Of a stretch of DNA of 6,151 nt, positions 1-6,151 are shown one piece after another. The stretch's first letter is position 1. The number at the start of each line of letters is the position of its first letter. This DNA comes from SIG588 sp045597045 (lineage in GTDB: Bacteria; Bacillota; Clostridia; Oscillospirales; Acutalibacteraceae): assembly GCA_045597045.1 (NCBI GenBank), contig JAZODN010000060.1, positions 1 to 6,151 of the forward strand. The letters are read 5' to 3'. The notes below the pieces were generated by a model that saw only the letters and a list, made by a program, of their open reading frames with translations, had not been told where the DNA came from and did not search any database. The position numbers and the translations under genes are program-made.

Positions 1-1018
1 TGATTATCAGGATCTGCTTCGTATTTCGGTTGCCAGTGCAGGTAATGATCACCGCTTGGGCGGTCACGAAGCACCGCCGGCTATCGTTTCTATTTTCCTC
101 GGCGAAGAGTTGACCGATATACTCGAATCTATTGAGGTGGACAAGCCTTATGACCCGAAGGAAACGGTAACCATGAAGGTCGGGGTGCATACTCTCCCCC
201 GTTTTCCAAAAGATTCCACCGATCGCAACCGTACCTCACCGTTTGCCTTTACCGGCAACAAATTTGAGTTTCGCATGCCGGGCTCGTCTGCTTCGGTTGC
301 CAGCCCGAACATCGTGCTGAACACCGCAGTGGCTGAGGTGCTGTCGCAGTTTGCCGATACGCTGGAAGGGGCACAAGACTTCAACGAAGCGCTGCATTCG
401 CTGATTCAAAAGACGATTAAGGAGCACAAACGCATTATCTTTAACGGCAACGGTTATGACGATGCATGGGTGGAAGAGGCCAAGAAACGCGGTCTTTTGA
501 ATTTGGCTACCACCCCCGATGCACTGCCCTATATGTTGCTCGATAAGAATGTGGCGTTGTTTGAAAAGCACCGCGTTTTTACCGAAAAAGAGCTTTGTGC
601 GCGTTTTGAGATTTATAACGAAATCTATTGCAAGACGTTGAATATCGAAGTGCAGACCATGGTGAAAATGGCGCGTCGCGATATTTTGCCGGCTGTGTTG
701 GCCTATTCGCGCGAGTTGAGTGAAACTCTCACTGCCAAGAAAGCAGCCGGTGCTTTCCTCTGCAAAGCGGAAGAAAAGTTGCTTCAAAAACTGGCAGACG
801 GCAGCGACCGTTTGTATGCAGCCATTGAGGAGCTGGATGAAGATGTGGTACGCACCGCACAGTTTACCGATAAATCCATGCTGGCCTTCTATTTCAAGGA
901 GACGGTGATTCCGGCCATGAATACGGTGCGCAACATTGCCGATGAGATGGAACTGCTTACGGCAAAATCGTATTGGCCGTATCCTTCCTGCGGTGATCTG
1001 CTGTTCAGTATTGTATAA
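1..1018 (+). CDS. glnN: Type III glutamine synthetase, C-terminal half (5' truncated by window edge)
   Basis: This gene encodes the C-terminal part of glutamine synthetase, the cytoplasmic enzyme that makes glutamine from glutamate, ammonium and ATP. The reading frame is open from position 2, giving 338 visible residues before the TAA stop at 1016-1018. The usual type III enzyme is about 700 residues, so roughly half is missing upstream. Visible residues 15-26 read NDHRLGGHEAPP, the type III hallmark block, and are followed by AIVSIFLG. NRTSPF at about residues 76-81 and KFEFRMPGSS at about 87-96 form the catalytic and nucleotide-binding core typical of glutamine synthetases. The last 200 or so residues are helix-rich, as in the C-terminal extension of type III enzymes. 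A TTG at 56-58 could be mistaken for a start, but it lies inside the conserved block, so the true start is outside the window. The gene ends just before a hairpin terminator and converges with the prfC-valS-SDR block. Its regulation cannot be seen here. The family call is firm. Confidence 0.96.
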   Translation, partial: DYQDLLRISVASAGNDHRLGGHEAPPAIVSIFLGEELTDILESIEVDKPYDPKETVTMKVGVHTLPRFPKDSTDRNRTSPFAFTGNKFEFRMPGSSASVASPNIVLNTAVAEVLSQFADTLEGAQDFNEALHSLIQKTIKEHKRIIFNGNGYDDAWVEEAKKRGLLNLATTPDALPYMLLDKNVALFEKHRVFTEKELCARFEIYNEIYCKTLNIEVQTMVKMARRDILPAVLAYSRELSETLTAKKAAGAFLCKAEEKLLQKLADGSDRLYAAIEELDEDVVRTAQFTDKSMLAFYFKETVIPAMNTVRNIADEMELLTAKSYWPYPSCGDLLFSIV

Positions 1019-1031
1019 GAACGTACAAAAT

Positions 1032-1073
1032 AAGACGCGATGTATTTCTCAATACATCGCGTCTTGTTTTTTT
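1032..1073. terminator. Bidirectional intrinsic terminator between glnN and the SDR gene
   Basis: A perfect 15-bp inverted repeat pairs 1032-1046 (AAGACGCGATGTATT) with 1051-1065, around the 4-nt loop TCTC at 1047-1050. On the + strand it is followed by G and seven T residues (1067-1073), a textbook Rho-independent terminator 13 nt after the glnN stop. On the - strand the same hairpin starts 11 nt after the SDR stop. There its loop reads GAGA, a GNRA-type tetraloop, and the following tract is ATTTTG, a shorter but usable U-run. The 58-bp convergent gap is almost entirely this element, so it probably ends both transcripts. Termination should be stronger for glnN than for the operon. Confidence 0.93.
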
Positions 1074-1076
1074 GTA

Positions 1077-1877
1077 TTACGGGCGAAGGCCCAAGCCGCC
1101 CTCCAGCGTTAAGGTTTCGCCTGTCATATATTTGAAGTCGGGGTGCGCCAACTGCACGCACACACGGCCGATATTCTCTTCGGGATCGCCGAAATAGCCC
1201 ATCGGCGGTGTGTGAACGTTCTTTTCAAACGCATCCGGATACGCCTTTTTGAACTGCTCCAACTGGGCAGTCCAGGCCAACGGACAGATCACGTTTACGT
1301 TGATGCCGTCGCGGCTCCATTCATTGGCGGCCACGCGGCTGAGTCCGCGGATGCCTTCTTTAGCGGCGGCATAGGCACACTGGCCGTAATTGCCGAATAA
1401 ACCGGCGCCGGAGGCAAAGTTAATAACTGTGCCCTTCGTCTCTTTCAGATAGGGATAGCACGCCTGCATATAGTGGAATGCGGCATAGAGACCGGAATAA
1501 ACAGCCAGGTCAAACTGTTCGGTAGTGTGCTGTTCCAACGTAACGCCGGAAGCCGAGGCCTGTGCATTGTTAATGAGCACGTCAATGCGGCCAAATGCTT
1601 CTATCGCCTGCTTCACCACACCGGCAGCAATGGCGGCGTTATCGGTACCGTTTGCAATATCCGCCTTCACGGGAAGCACCTTTACGCCGTATATACGTTC
1701 CAGTTCTTCTTTAGCATCTTCCAATTTTTGCACGTTGCGTCCTGTAATTACGATATTGGCACCTTCTTTGGCATAGGCCGTGGCGATACCATAGCCGATG
1801 GAGCCTGCCTTGCCGTTTTCCAACACCGCGCGCCCACCGCCGGTGATCAGCACGGTCTTACCGGTTAAAAAGCCCAT
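1077..1877 (-). CDS. Short-chain dehydrogenase/reductase (SDR) with extended cofactor loop; substrate unknown
   Basis: This is a complete 266-residue, probably cytosolic NAD(P)-dependent oxidoreductase of the classical SDR type, close to the usual length of about 250. The N-terminal Rossmann fold begins with KTVLITGGG (7-15). The glycine motif is then interrupted by about nine residues (RAVLENGKA) before resuming as GSIGYGIA (25-32). Other landmarks are Asp73 (the ADI adenine-contact motif), NNAQ at 103-106 in place of the usual NNAG, catalytic Ser156 in NFASGAG, and Tyr169-x-x-x-Lys173 (YAAAK). The C-terminus MTGETLTLEGGLGLRP matches the family's usual ending (normally TG..L.VDGG). TGRN at 45-48 follows strand 2 with no acidic residue at its end. 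Arg47 there would suit NADPH, but this is inference. The ATG start is fixed by AGGAGG 5 nt upstream. The gene begins 15 nt after valS and is probably co-transcribed with it. No substrate can be assigned, and automated labels such as 3-oxoacyl-ACP reductase would be overcalls. Confidence 0.93.
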   Translation of the reverse strand: MGFLTGKTVLITGGGRAVLENGKAGSIGYGIATAYAKEGANIVITGRNVQKLEDAKEELERIYGVKVLPVKADIANGTDNAAIAAGVVKQAIEAFGRIDVLINNAQASASGVTLEQHTTEQFDLAVYSGLYAAFHYMQACYPYLKETKGTVINFASGAGLFGNYGQCAYAAAKEGIRGLSRVAANEWSRDGINVNVICPLAWTAQLEQFKKAYPDAFEKNVHTPPMGYFGDPEENIGRVCVQLAHPDFKYMTGETLTLEGGLGLRP

Positions 1878-1882
1878 AATTT

Positions 1883-1888
1883 CCTCCT
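1883..1888 (-). promoter_or_regulatory. Ribosome binding site of the SDR gene
   Basis: Reading the - strand, the valS stop TAA is followed by TGTT, then AGGAGG, then AAATT and the SDR ATG. This is a full consensus Shine-Dalgarno core with 5-nt spacing, and it sets the SDR start at 1877. The whole 15-nt valS-SDR gap is taken up by this site, leaving no room for a separate promoter or terminator between the two genes. Confidence 0.9.
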
Positions 1889-1892
1889 AACA

Positions 1893-4586
1893 TTACAGAA
1901 AAGCCGCCATGCTCTGTTCCAAGAGCGCTAACTTTTCATTGAGGCGTGCCGCATTTTCGCGTGCACCGTTAACAACCGCTTCAGGCGCTTTGTCGGTGAA
2001 GGCTTTGTTGTTGAGCCGCGCCATTACGCCGTCAAGCTGTTTTTGAACGGTATCCTTCTCTTTTTGCAAACGTGCAAGTTCTGCTTCCTTATCAACTAAT
2101 TCCGCAAGCGGAATTTTGATGGTGGCATCGGTGGTGACAATGCTCACCGCCCCGTCGATATCCCATTTTTCGCCCACGTTTACTGCTTCGGCCGAAGCCA
2201 ACTTCTGCAAGAACACGGTGCCGTTTTTAAAAGTGCTTACAAATGCAGTCTCGACATACAGATCCGCCTTCTTGGAGGGGGGCACGTTCATTTCGGCGCG
2301 GCGGTTACGAATGGCGCGAATCGCTTCCATCAAGCGCTCCATTTCGCGCTCTTCGGTGGGGAATTCCAAGGCGGCATCATACGTCGGCCACGCGGTGCGC
2401 ATCAACGTTTCGCCTTCGTGAGGCAGCGTTTGCCAAATTTCTTCGGTAATAAACGGCATGAACGGGTGCAGAAGCTGTAACATGCCGGTCATTACGTACA
2501 CGAGTACCCGGCGCGCTTCGGCGGCACCTTCGCCCTGCAGACGCGGTTTGCACAGTTCGATGTACCAGTCGCAATAGCTGTCCCAAATGAAATCGTACAG
2601 TTTCTGCACCGCAATACCGAGTTCGAATTTTTCCAAATTTTCCGTGACCGCTTTCACCAAGGTGTTGAACTTCGAAAGAATCCACTTGTCTTCGGTTGTC
2701 AAGGTGGTTGGCAGCGTCAGCGGCACATCGTTTTCGCCGATGTTCATTAAGATGAAACGCGCGGCGTTCCAAATCTTGTTGGCAAAGTTACGGGAGGCTT
2801 CCACCTTATCCGGCATGAAGCGCATATCGTTTCCGGGGCTGTTGCCGGTGGCCAACATAAAGCGCAGTGCGTCGGCACCGTATTGATCAATGATCTCCAG
2901 CGGATCCACGCCGTTACCAAGCGATTTGGACATCTTGCGGCCCAAGTGGTCACGTACCAGACCGTGGATTAACACCGTGTTAAAGGGTGCCTTGTTCGTG
3001 TATGCCAACCCCGAGAAGATCATACGACTGACCCAGAAACCGATGATATCGTAGCCGGTGACCAAGGTGTTGGTGGGATAAAAACGCTCCAGATCCACCG
3101 TGGTTTCGGGCCAGCCGAGCGTAGAGAACGGCCACAGTGCCGAAGAAAACCAGGTATCGAGGGTATCGGGATCTTGTGCAATCTGTGCGCTGCCGCAATG
3201 AGGACAGACAGCGGGATCTTCTTTCGCAACGATTGTGGCACCGCACTCTGCACAATACCACGCCGGAATCTGGTGACCCCACCACAACTGACGGGAAATA
3301 CACCAGTCACGTGTGCCGCGCATCCAGTTGATGTAGTTTTTGGTGAAGCGTTCCGGCACGAAAGTGATGTCGCCTTTTTCCACCGCTTCAATAGCAGGAC
3401 CGGCCAAAGGCTCCATGCGCACAAACCACTGTTTGGACACCATCGGTTCAATGGTGCAGTGGCAGCGGTAGCAGGTGCCGACGTCGTGCTTCAGATCTTC
3501 GGTTTCTTTGAGATAGCCGCCGGCTTCCAAATCCTTCAAGATCTCTTTGCGCGCTTGCATGGTGGTCATGCCGGCGTATTTACCGCAATCCAGCACCAGC
3601 GGTTCGTCTTGTGTGGCGCGGCCGGAGGCGAACAGTTCGTCGGCAGCCGCTTTGTCTGCCGCACCGGTCATGAGGCCTTCGTAGGTGAACACGCGTACTA
3701 CCGGCAGGTTGTGACGGCGACCGACTTCAAAGTCGTTCGGGTCATGCGCAGGCGTAATTTTCACAACGCCGGTGCCTTTAGTCATATCGGCATGTTCGTC
3801 ACAGACGATCGGAATCTCTTTGTTCAGCAGCGGCAGAATGACGTGGCAGCCGTGGAGATGTGCGTAGCGCTCGTCCTCGCTGTTAATGGCCACAGCGGTA
3901 TCGCCCAACATGGTTTCAGGACGGGTGGTGGCGAGTTCCAGCTTCTCCCCCGTTTCCTTCACCGTGTAGAGCAGATGCCAAAAATGGCCGTCTTTCTCTT
4001 CGTATTCCACCTCGGCATCCGAAATGGAGGTGTTACATTTGGGGCACCAGTTGACCATGCGGTTGCCGCGATAGATCAAGTCTTTCTCATACAGACGCAC
4101 AAACACTTCGCGCACGGCTTTGGAGCATCCCTCGTCCATGGTGAAGCGTTCGCGCTGCCAATCACAGGAGGAGCCAATCTTCTTTAACTGTGACACGATG
4201 CGGCCGCCGTAGGTTTCCTTCCACTTCCAAGCACGCTCTAAGAACGCTTCACGGCCAATGGATTCTTTGGTGATGCCTTCCGCGCGCATCGCTTCCACGA
4301 TTTTGGCTTCGGTAGCAATGGAGGCGTGATCGGTGCCGGGCAGCCACAGCGCTTCATAGCCTTGCATACGGCGCCAACGGATAAGGATATCCTGCAGGGT
4401 GTTGTCGAGAGCGTGTCCCATGTGCAACTGTCCCGTGATATTGGGAGGCGGCATGACGATGGTGTACGGGGTCTTTTTCGAGGTGGCATCGGCAGCGAAA
4501 TAGTTGCCCTCCTGCCAGAAGGCATAAATGCGATCTTCCACCTCGCGCGGTTCATACGTTTTTGCTAATTCTTTACGGTTACTCAT
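1893..4586 (-). CDS. valS: Valyl-tRNA synthetase, class I, zinc-containing form
   Basis: This complete 897-residue cytoplasmic enzyme attaches valine to tRNA-Val and hydrolyses mischarged Thr-tRNA-Val. The class I signatures are present: PPPNITGQLHMGHALD with the HIGH-type motif HMGH at 55-58, and KMSKS at 551-555. The CP1 editing domain (about 190-350) carries TTRPET (220-225) and HDPNDFEVG (281-289), so editing looks intact. Three CxxC-type sites are seen at 181/184, 372/375 and 445/448 with 461/464. This pattern can bind two zinc ions, as recalled for the Thermus thermophilus ValRS. WWGHQIPAWY (435-444) is the conserved segment beside the second zinc site. The anticodon-binding helical domain spans about 630-780 (YCDWYIELCKPRL, HPFMPFITEEIW). 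The last 65 residues form the charged coiled coil that is diagnostic of ValRS and separates it from IleRS and LeuRS. The length is normal for the family (about 880-950). The ATG is supported by AGGAG 9 nt upstream. It lies between prfC and the SDR gene on the same strand. Confidence 0.98.
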   Translation of the reverse strand: MSNRKELAKTYEPREVEDRIYAFWQEGNYFAADATSKKTPYTIVMPPPNITGQLHMGHALDNTLQDILIRWRRMQGYEALWLPGTDHASIATEAKIVEAMRAEGITKESIGREAFLERAWKWKETYGGRIVSQLKKIGSSCDWQRERFTMDEGCSKAVREVFVRLYEKDLIYRGNRMVNWCPKCNTSISDAEVEYEEKDGHFWHLLYTVKETGEKLELATTRPETMLGDTAVAINSEDERYAHLHGCHVILPLLNKEIPIVCDEHADMTKGTGVVKITPAHDPNDFEVGRRHNLPVVRVFTYEGLMTGAADKAAADELFASGRATQDEPLVLDCGKYAGMTTMQARKEILKDLEAGGYLKETEDLKHDVGTCYRCHCTIEPMVSKQWFVRMEPLAGPAIEAVEKGDITFVPERFTKNYINWMRGTRDWCISRQLWWGHQIPAWYCAECGATIVAKEDPAVCPHCGSAQIAQDPDTLDTWFSSALWPFSTLGWPETTVDLERFYPTNTLVTGYDIIGFWVSRMIFSGLAYTNKAPFNTVLIHGLVRDHLGRKMSKSLGNGVDPLEIIDQYGADALRFMLATGNSPGNDMRFMPDKVEASRNFANKIWNAARFILMNIGENDVPLTLPTTLTTEDKWILSKFNTLVKAVTENLEKFELGIAVQKLYDFIWDSYCDWYIELCKPRLQGEGAAEARRVLVYVMTGMLQLLHPFMPFITEEIWQTLPHEGETLMRTAWPTYDAALEFPTEEREMERLMEAIRAIRNRRAEMNVPPSKKADLYVETAFVSTFKNGTVFLQKLASAEAVNVGEKWDIDGAVSIVTTDATIKIPLAELVDKEAELARLQKEKDTVQKQLDGVMARLNNKAFTDKAPEAVVNGARENAARLNEKLALLEQSMAAFL

Positions 4587-4595
4587 GATTGATAA

Positions 4596-4600
4596 CTCCT
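4596..4600 (-). promoter_or_regulatory. Ribosome binding site of valS, overlapping the prfC stop codon
   Basis: Reading the - strand, the prfC TGA stop (4602-4600) runs directly into GGAG. The final A of the stop is therefore the first A of the AGGAG Shine-Dalgarno core, which lies 9 nt before the valS ATG. Ribosomes ending prfC translation would be sitting on the valS initiation site, which suggests translational coupling (inference). The site also fixes the valS start at 4586 and argues for a shared transcript. Confidence 0.85.
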
Positions 4601-6151
4601 CAATTCATTTCGCGTTTAAAGTCGGCCAGTTCCAACCCTTTGTTGTGATCCAGTGCCCAATCAATATTCCAACTGCTGGTAAACAGCAGCAGATAGTGAC
4701 CACGCATGTCTTGTACTCGCTTGGTGTCTGAACTCAAATTCAATTCCTTGGGATCAATGTCTTCATTGACGATCCAGCGAATTTGGCTGTACGGCAAACT
4801 TTCCATGCGGATATCCACGGCATATTCGTTCTTTAAACGGTATTCCAGCACCTCAAACTGCAATGTGCCGACCACACCGACGATCACTTCTTCCATGCCG
4901 CCGTCCACTTCTTTGAAGATCTGAATGGCGCCTTCCTGTGCGATCTGATCGGTGCCCTTAACAAACTGTTTGCGCTTCATGGTATCGGTTGCACGGATGC
5001 GCGCAAAATGTTCCGGCGCAAAGGTGGGGATACCCTCAAAAGCAAACTTCTTATTTGGCATGCACACCGTGTCGCCGATGGAAAAAATGCCGGGATCAAA
5101 AATGCCGATAATATCACCGGCGTACGCCTCTTCAATCCCTTCGCGGTCTTGCGCCATCAATTGCTGCGGCTGTGACAGACGCAGTTTTTTGTTCCCTTGT
5201 ACGTGCAGTACTTCCATGTTCTTTTCATATCGGCCGGAACAGATGCGGAAGAAGGCGATACGGTCACGGTGAGCTTTGTTCATGTTGGCCTGAATCTTGA
5301 ACACAAACGCCGAAAAGTCTTCGTCCATGGGGTTGATCTCACCGGCGGTGGAGTGGCGTGGCAAGGGCGCGGTGGTCATTTTCAAAAAATCTTCCAAGAA
5401 GGGCTGCACACCGAAGTTGGTGAGTGCCGAACCGAAGAAAACGGGAGTCAACTGACCGGCGCGCACACGTTCCAAATCAAATTCGCTGCCGGCACCGTCC
5501 ATCAACTCGATATCGTCATTCAACGCGTTGTAATGCGTTTCGCCAATCAAGGATTTGAGCGATTCGTCTTTCAAATCCACTTCGGTGGCCGAAGCTTCGT
5601 ACTGACCCGTTGCCCCCTCGGCCGCTGAAAAGGCCAGAATGTGTGCATCACGGCGATTGTATACACCTTTGAACTCTTTACCGCAACCGATCGGCCAGTT
5701 GACGGCATAGGTCTCGATACCCAGCACTTGTTCGATCTCTTCTAAAAGTTCGAACGGGTCTCGTGCTTCGCGGTCCATCTTGTTGATAAACGTGAAGATG
5801 GGAATGTGGCGCAGCATGCAAACTTTAAACAGTTTTACGGTTTGCCGTTCCACACCCTTTGAAGCATCGATCACCATCACTGCGGAATCTGCCGCCATCA
5901 GTGTGCGGTAAGTATCTTCCGAAAAGTCCTGGTGACCGGGCGTATCCAAAATGTTAATGCAGTATCCGTCGTACTCAAACTGCAGCGCCGACGAAGTAAC
6001 TGAAATACCGCGTTGCTTTTCAATTTCCATCCAGTCGGATACGGCGTGTTTCATTGACCGTTTTCCCTTAACCATACCGGCACTGGCAATGGCGCCGCCG
6101 TACAGCAACAGTTTTTCGGTTAACGTCGTTTTACCGGCATCCGGGTGCGAT
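4600..6151 (-). CDS. prfC: Peptide chain release factor 3 (RF3), N-terminus cut by window edge
   Basis: RF3 is a translational GTPase that removes RF1/RF2 from the ribosome after peptide release. The frame is open to the window edge and shows 516 codons plus the TGA stop. Escherichia coli RF3 has 529 residues, so only about 20 N-terminal residues are missing. The visible protein begins with the P-loop block SHPDAGKTTLTEKLL (visible residues 1-15). It continues with the switch I block EKQRGISVTSS, then DTPGHQDFSEDTYRTL (G3, from about 69) and NKMD (G4, about 123-126). WPIGCGKEFKGVY and KIQANMNKAHRDRIAFFRICSGRYEK are RF3-specific blocks that separate it from EF-G and TypA/BipA. The C-terminal RF3 domain includes the GVVGTLQFEVLEYRLKNEY segment. 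A TTG at 6108 could be taken as a start, but it falls after the P-loop, so the real start lies beyond 6151. It is the first visible gene of the prfC-valS-SDR block, 13 nt before valS. Confidence 0.97.
   Translation of the reverse strand, partial: SHPDAGKTTLTEKLLLYGGAIASAGMVKGKRSMKHAVSDWMEIEKQRGISVTSSALQFEYDGYCINILDTPGHQDFSEDTYRTLMAADSAVMVIDASKGVERQTVKLFKVCMLRHIPIFTFINKMDREARDPFELLEEIEQVLGIETYAVNWPIGCGKEFKGVYNRRDAHILAFSAAEGATGQYEASATEVDLKDESLKSLIGETHYNALNDDIELMDGAGSEFDLERVRAGQLTPVFFGSALTNFGVQPFLEDFLKMTTAPLPRHSTAGEINPMDEDFSAFVFKIQANMNKAHRDRIAFFRICSGRYEKNMEVLHVQGNKKLRLSQPQQLMAQDREGIEEAYAGDIIGIFDPGIFSIGDTVCMPNKKFAFEGIPTFAPEHFARIRATDTMKRKQFVKGTDQIAQEGAIQIFKEVDGGMEEVIVGVVGTLQFEVLEYRLKNEYAVDIRMESLPYSQIRWIVNEDIDPKELNLSSDTKRVQDMRGHYLLLFTSSWNIDWALDHNKGLELADFKREMN

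Noticed and set aside
56..58. TTG as start codon of a 320-aa glutamine synthetase
   Set aside because: The frame is open upstream and the residues before it (DYQDLLRISVASAGNDHR) belong to the conserved type III block, so the gene is truncated by the window rather than starting here.
236..787. A 183-codon open frame on the - strand, antisense to glnN
   Set aside because: It lies wholly within conserved glutamine synthetase sequence, has no family resemblance and no evident Shine-Dalgarno support. It is a shadow frame.
1473..1868. A 131-codon + strand open frame antisense to the SDR gene
   Set aside because: It is opposite the Rossmann fold and catalytic centre of the SDR and has no domain of its own. 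It is a shadow frame.
1077..1877. SDR as an enoyl-ACP reductase (FabI) because of the long glycine loop
   Set aside because: The catalytic Tyr-x3-Lys spacing and the NFASGAG serine are of the classical SDR type. FabI uses Tyr-x6-Lys.
3174..4187. A 337-codon open frame on the + strand, antisense to valS
   Set aside because: Its translation is rich in His, Phe, Val and Gly with no recognisable domain, and it mirrors the codon bias of the valS frame opposite. ValRS motifs run right through the region on the - strand, so this is a shadow frame.
5197..5628. A 143-codon + strand open frame antisense to prfC
   Set aside because: The opposite strand encodes conserved RF3 sequence throughout, and the antisense product has no recognisable motif.
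6106..6108. TTG as start codon of prfC
   Set aside because: Starting here would drop the P-loop SHPDAGKTT, which is encoded in frame just upstream. The true start is beyond the window edge.

Overview
The window holds four protein-coding genes packed almost without gaps, and two of them run off the ends. Gene content and style suggest a low-to-mid GC anaerobic Bacillota, most plausibly a gut-type Clostridia or Negativicutes. The pointers are a type III glutamine synthetase, strong AGGAGG-type ribosome binding sites, a zinc-containing ValRS, and base composition near 50% GC (by eye, not counted). Family-level placement is not possible from the sequence alone.

Layout. On the + strand, positions 1-1018 encode the C-terminal half of a type III glutamine synthetase (glnN). 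It is followed by a near-perfect 15-bp hairpin terminator at 1032-1073. Everything from 1077 to the right end is on the - strand and reads right to left: prfC (peptide chain release factor 3, N-terminus cut by the window edge), valS (valyl-tRNA synthetase, complete, 897 aa), then a 266-aa short-chain dehydrogenase/reductase (SDR). The gaps inside this block are 13 and 15 nt. Each downstream gene has its own strong Shine-Dalgarno sequence in the gap, so the three genes look like one transcription unit. The operon and glnN converge on the hairpin, which can serve as terminator for both strands.

How the genes relate. prfC and valS both serve translation: RF3 recycles RF1/RF2 after peptide release, and ValRS charges tRNA-Val. 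The SDR has an intact catalytic Ser/Tyr/Lys set but an unusual, lengthened glycine-rich nucleotide-binding loop, and its substrate cannot be read from sequence. glnN (ammonium assimilation) is a separate, oppositely oriented unit.

No gene-free stretch exceeds 60 bp. I see no mobile element, CRISPR array, tRNA, rRNA or riboswitch. The window is largely housekeeping. The points most worth a second look are the SDR's modified cofactor loop and its place behind valS, and the absence of a T-box leader directly in front of valS.
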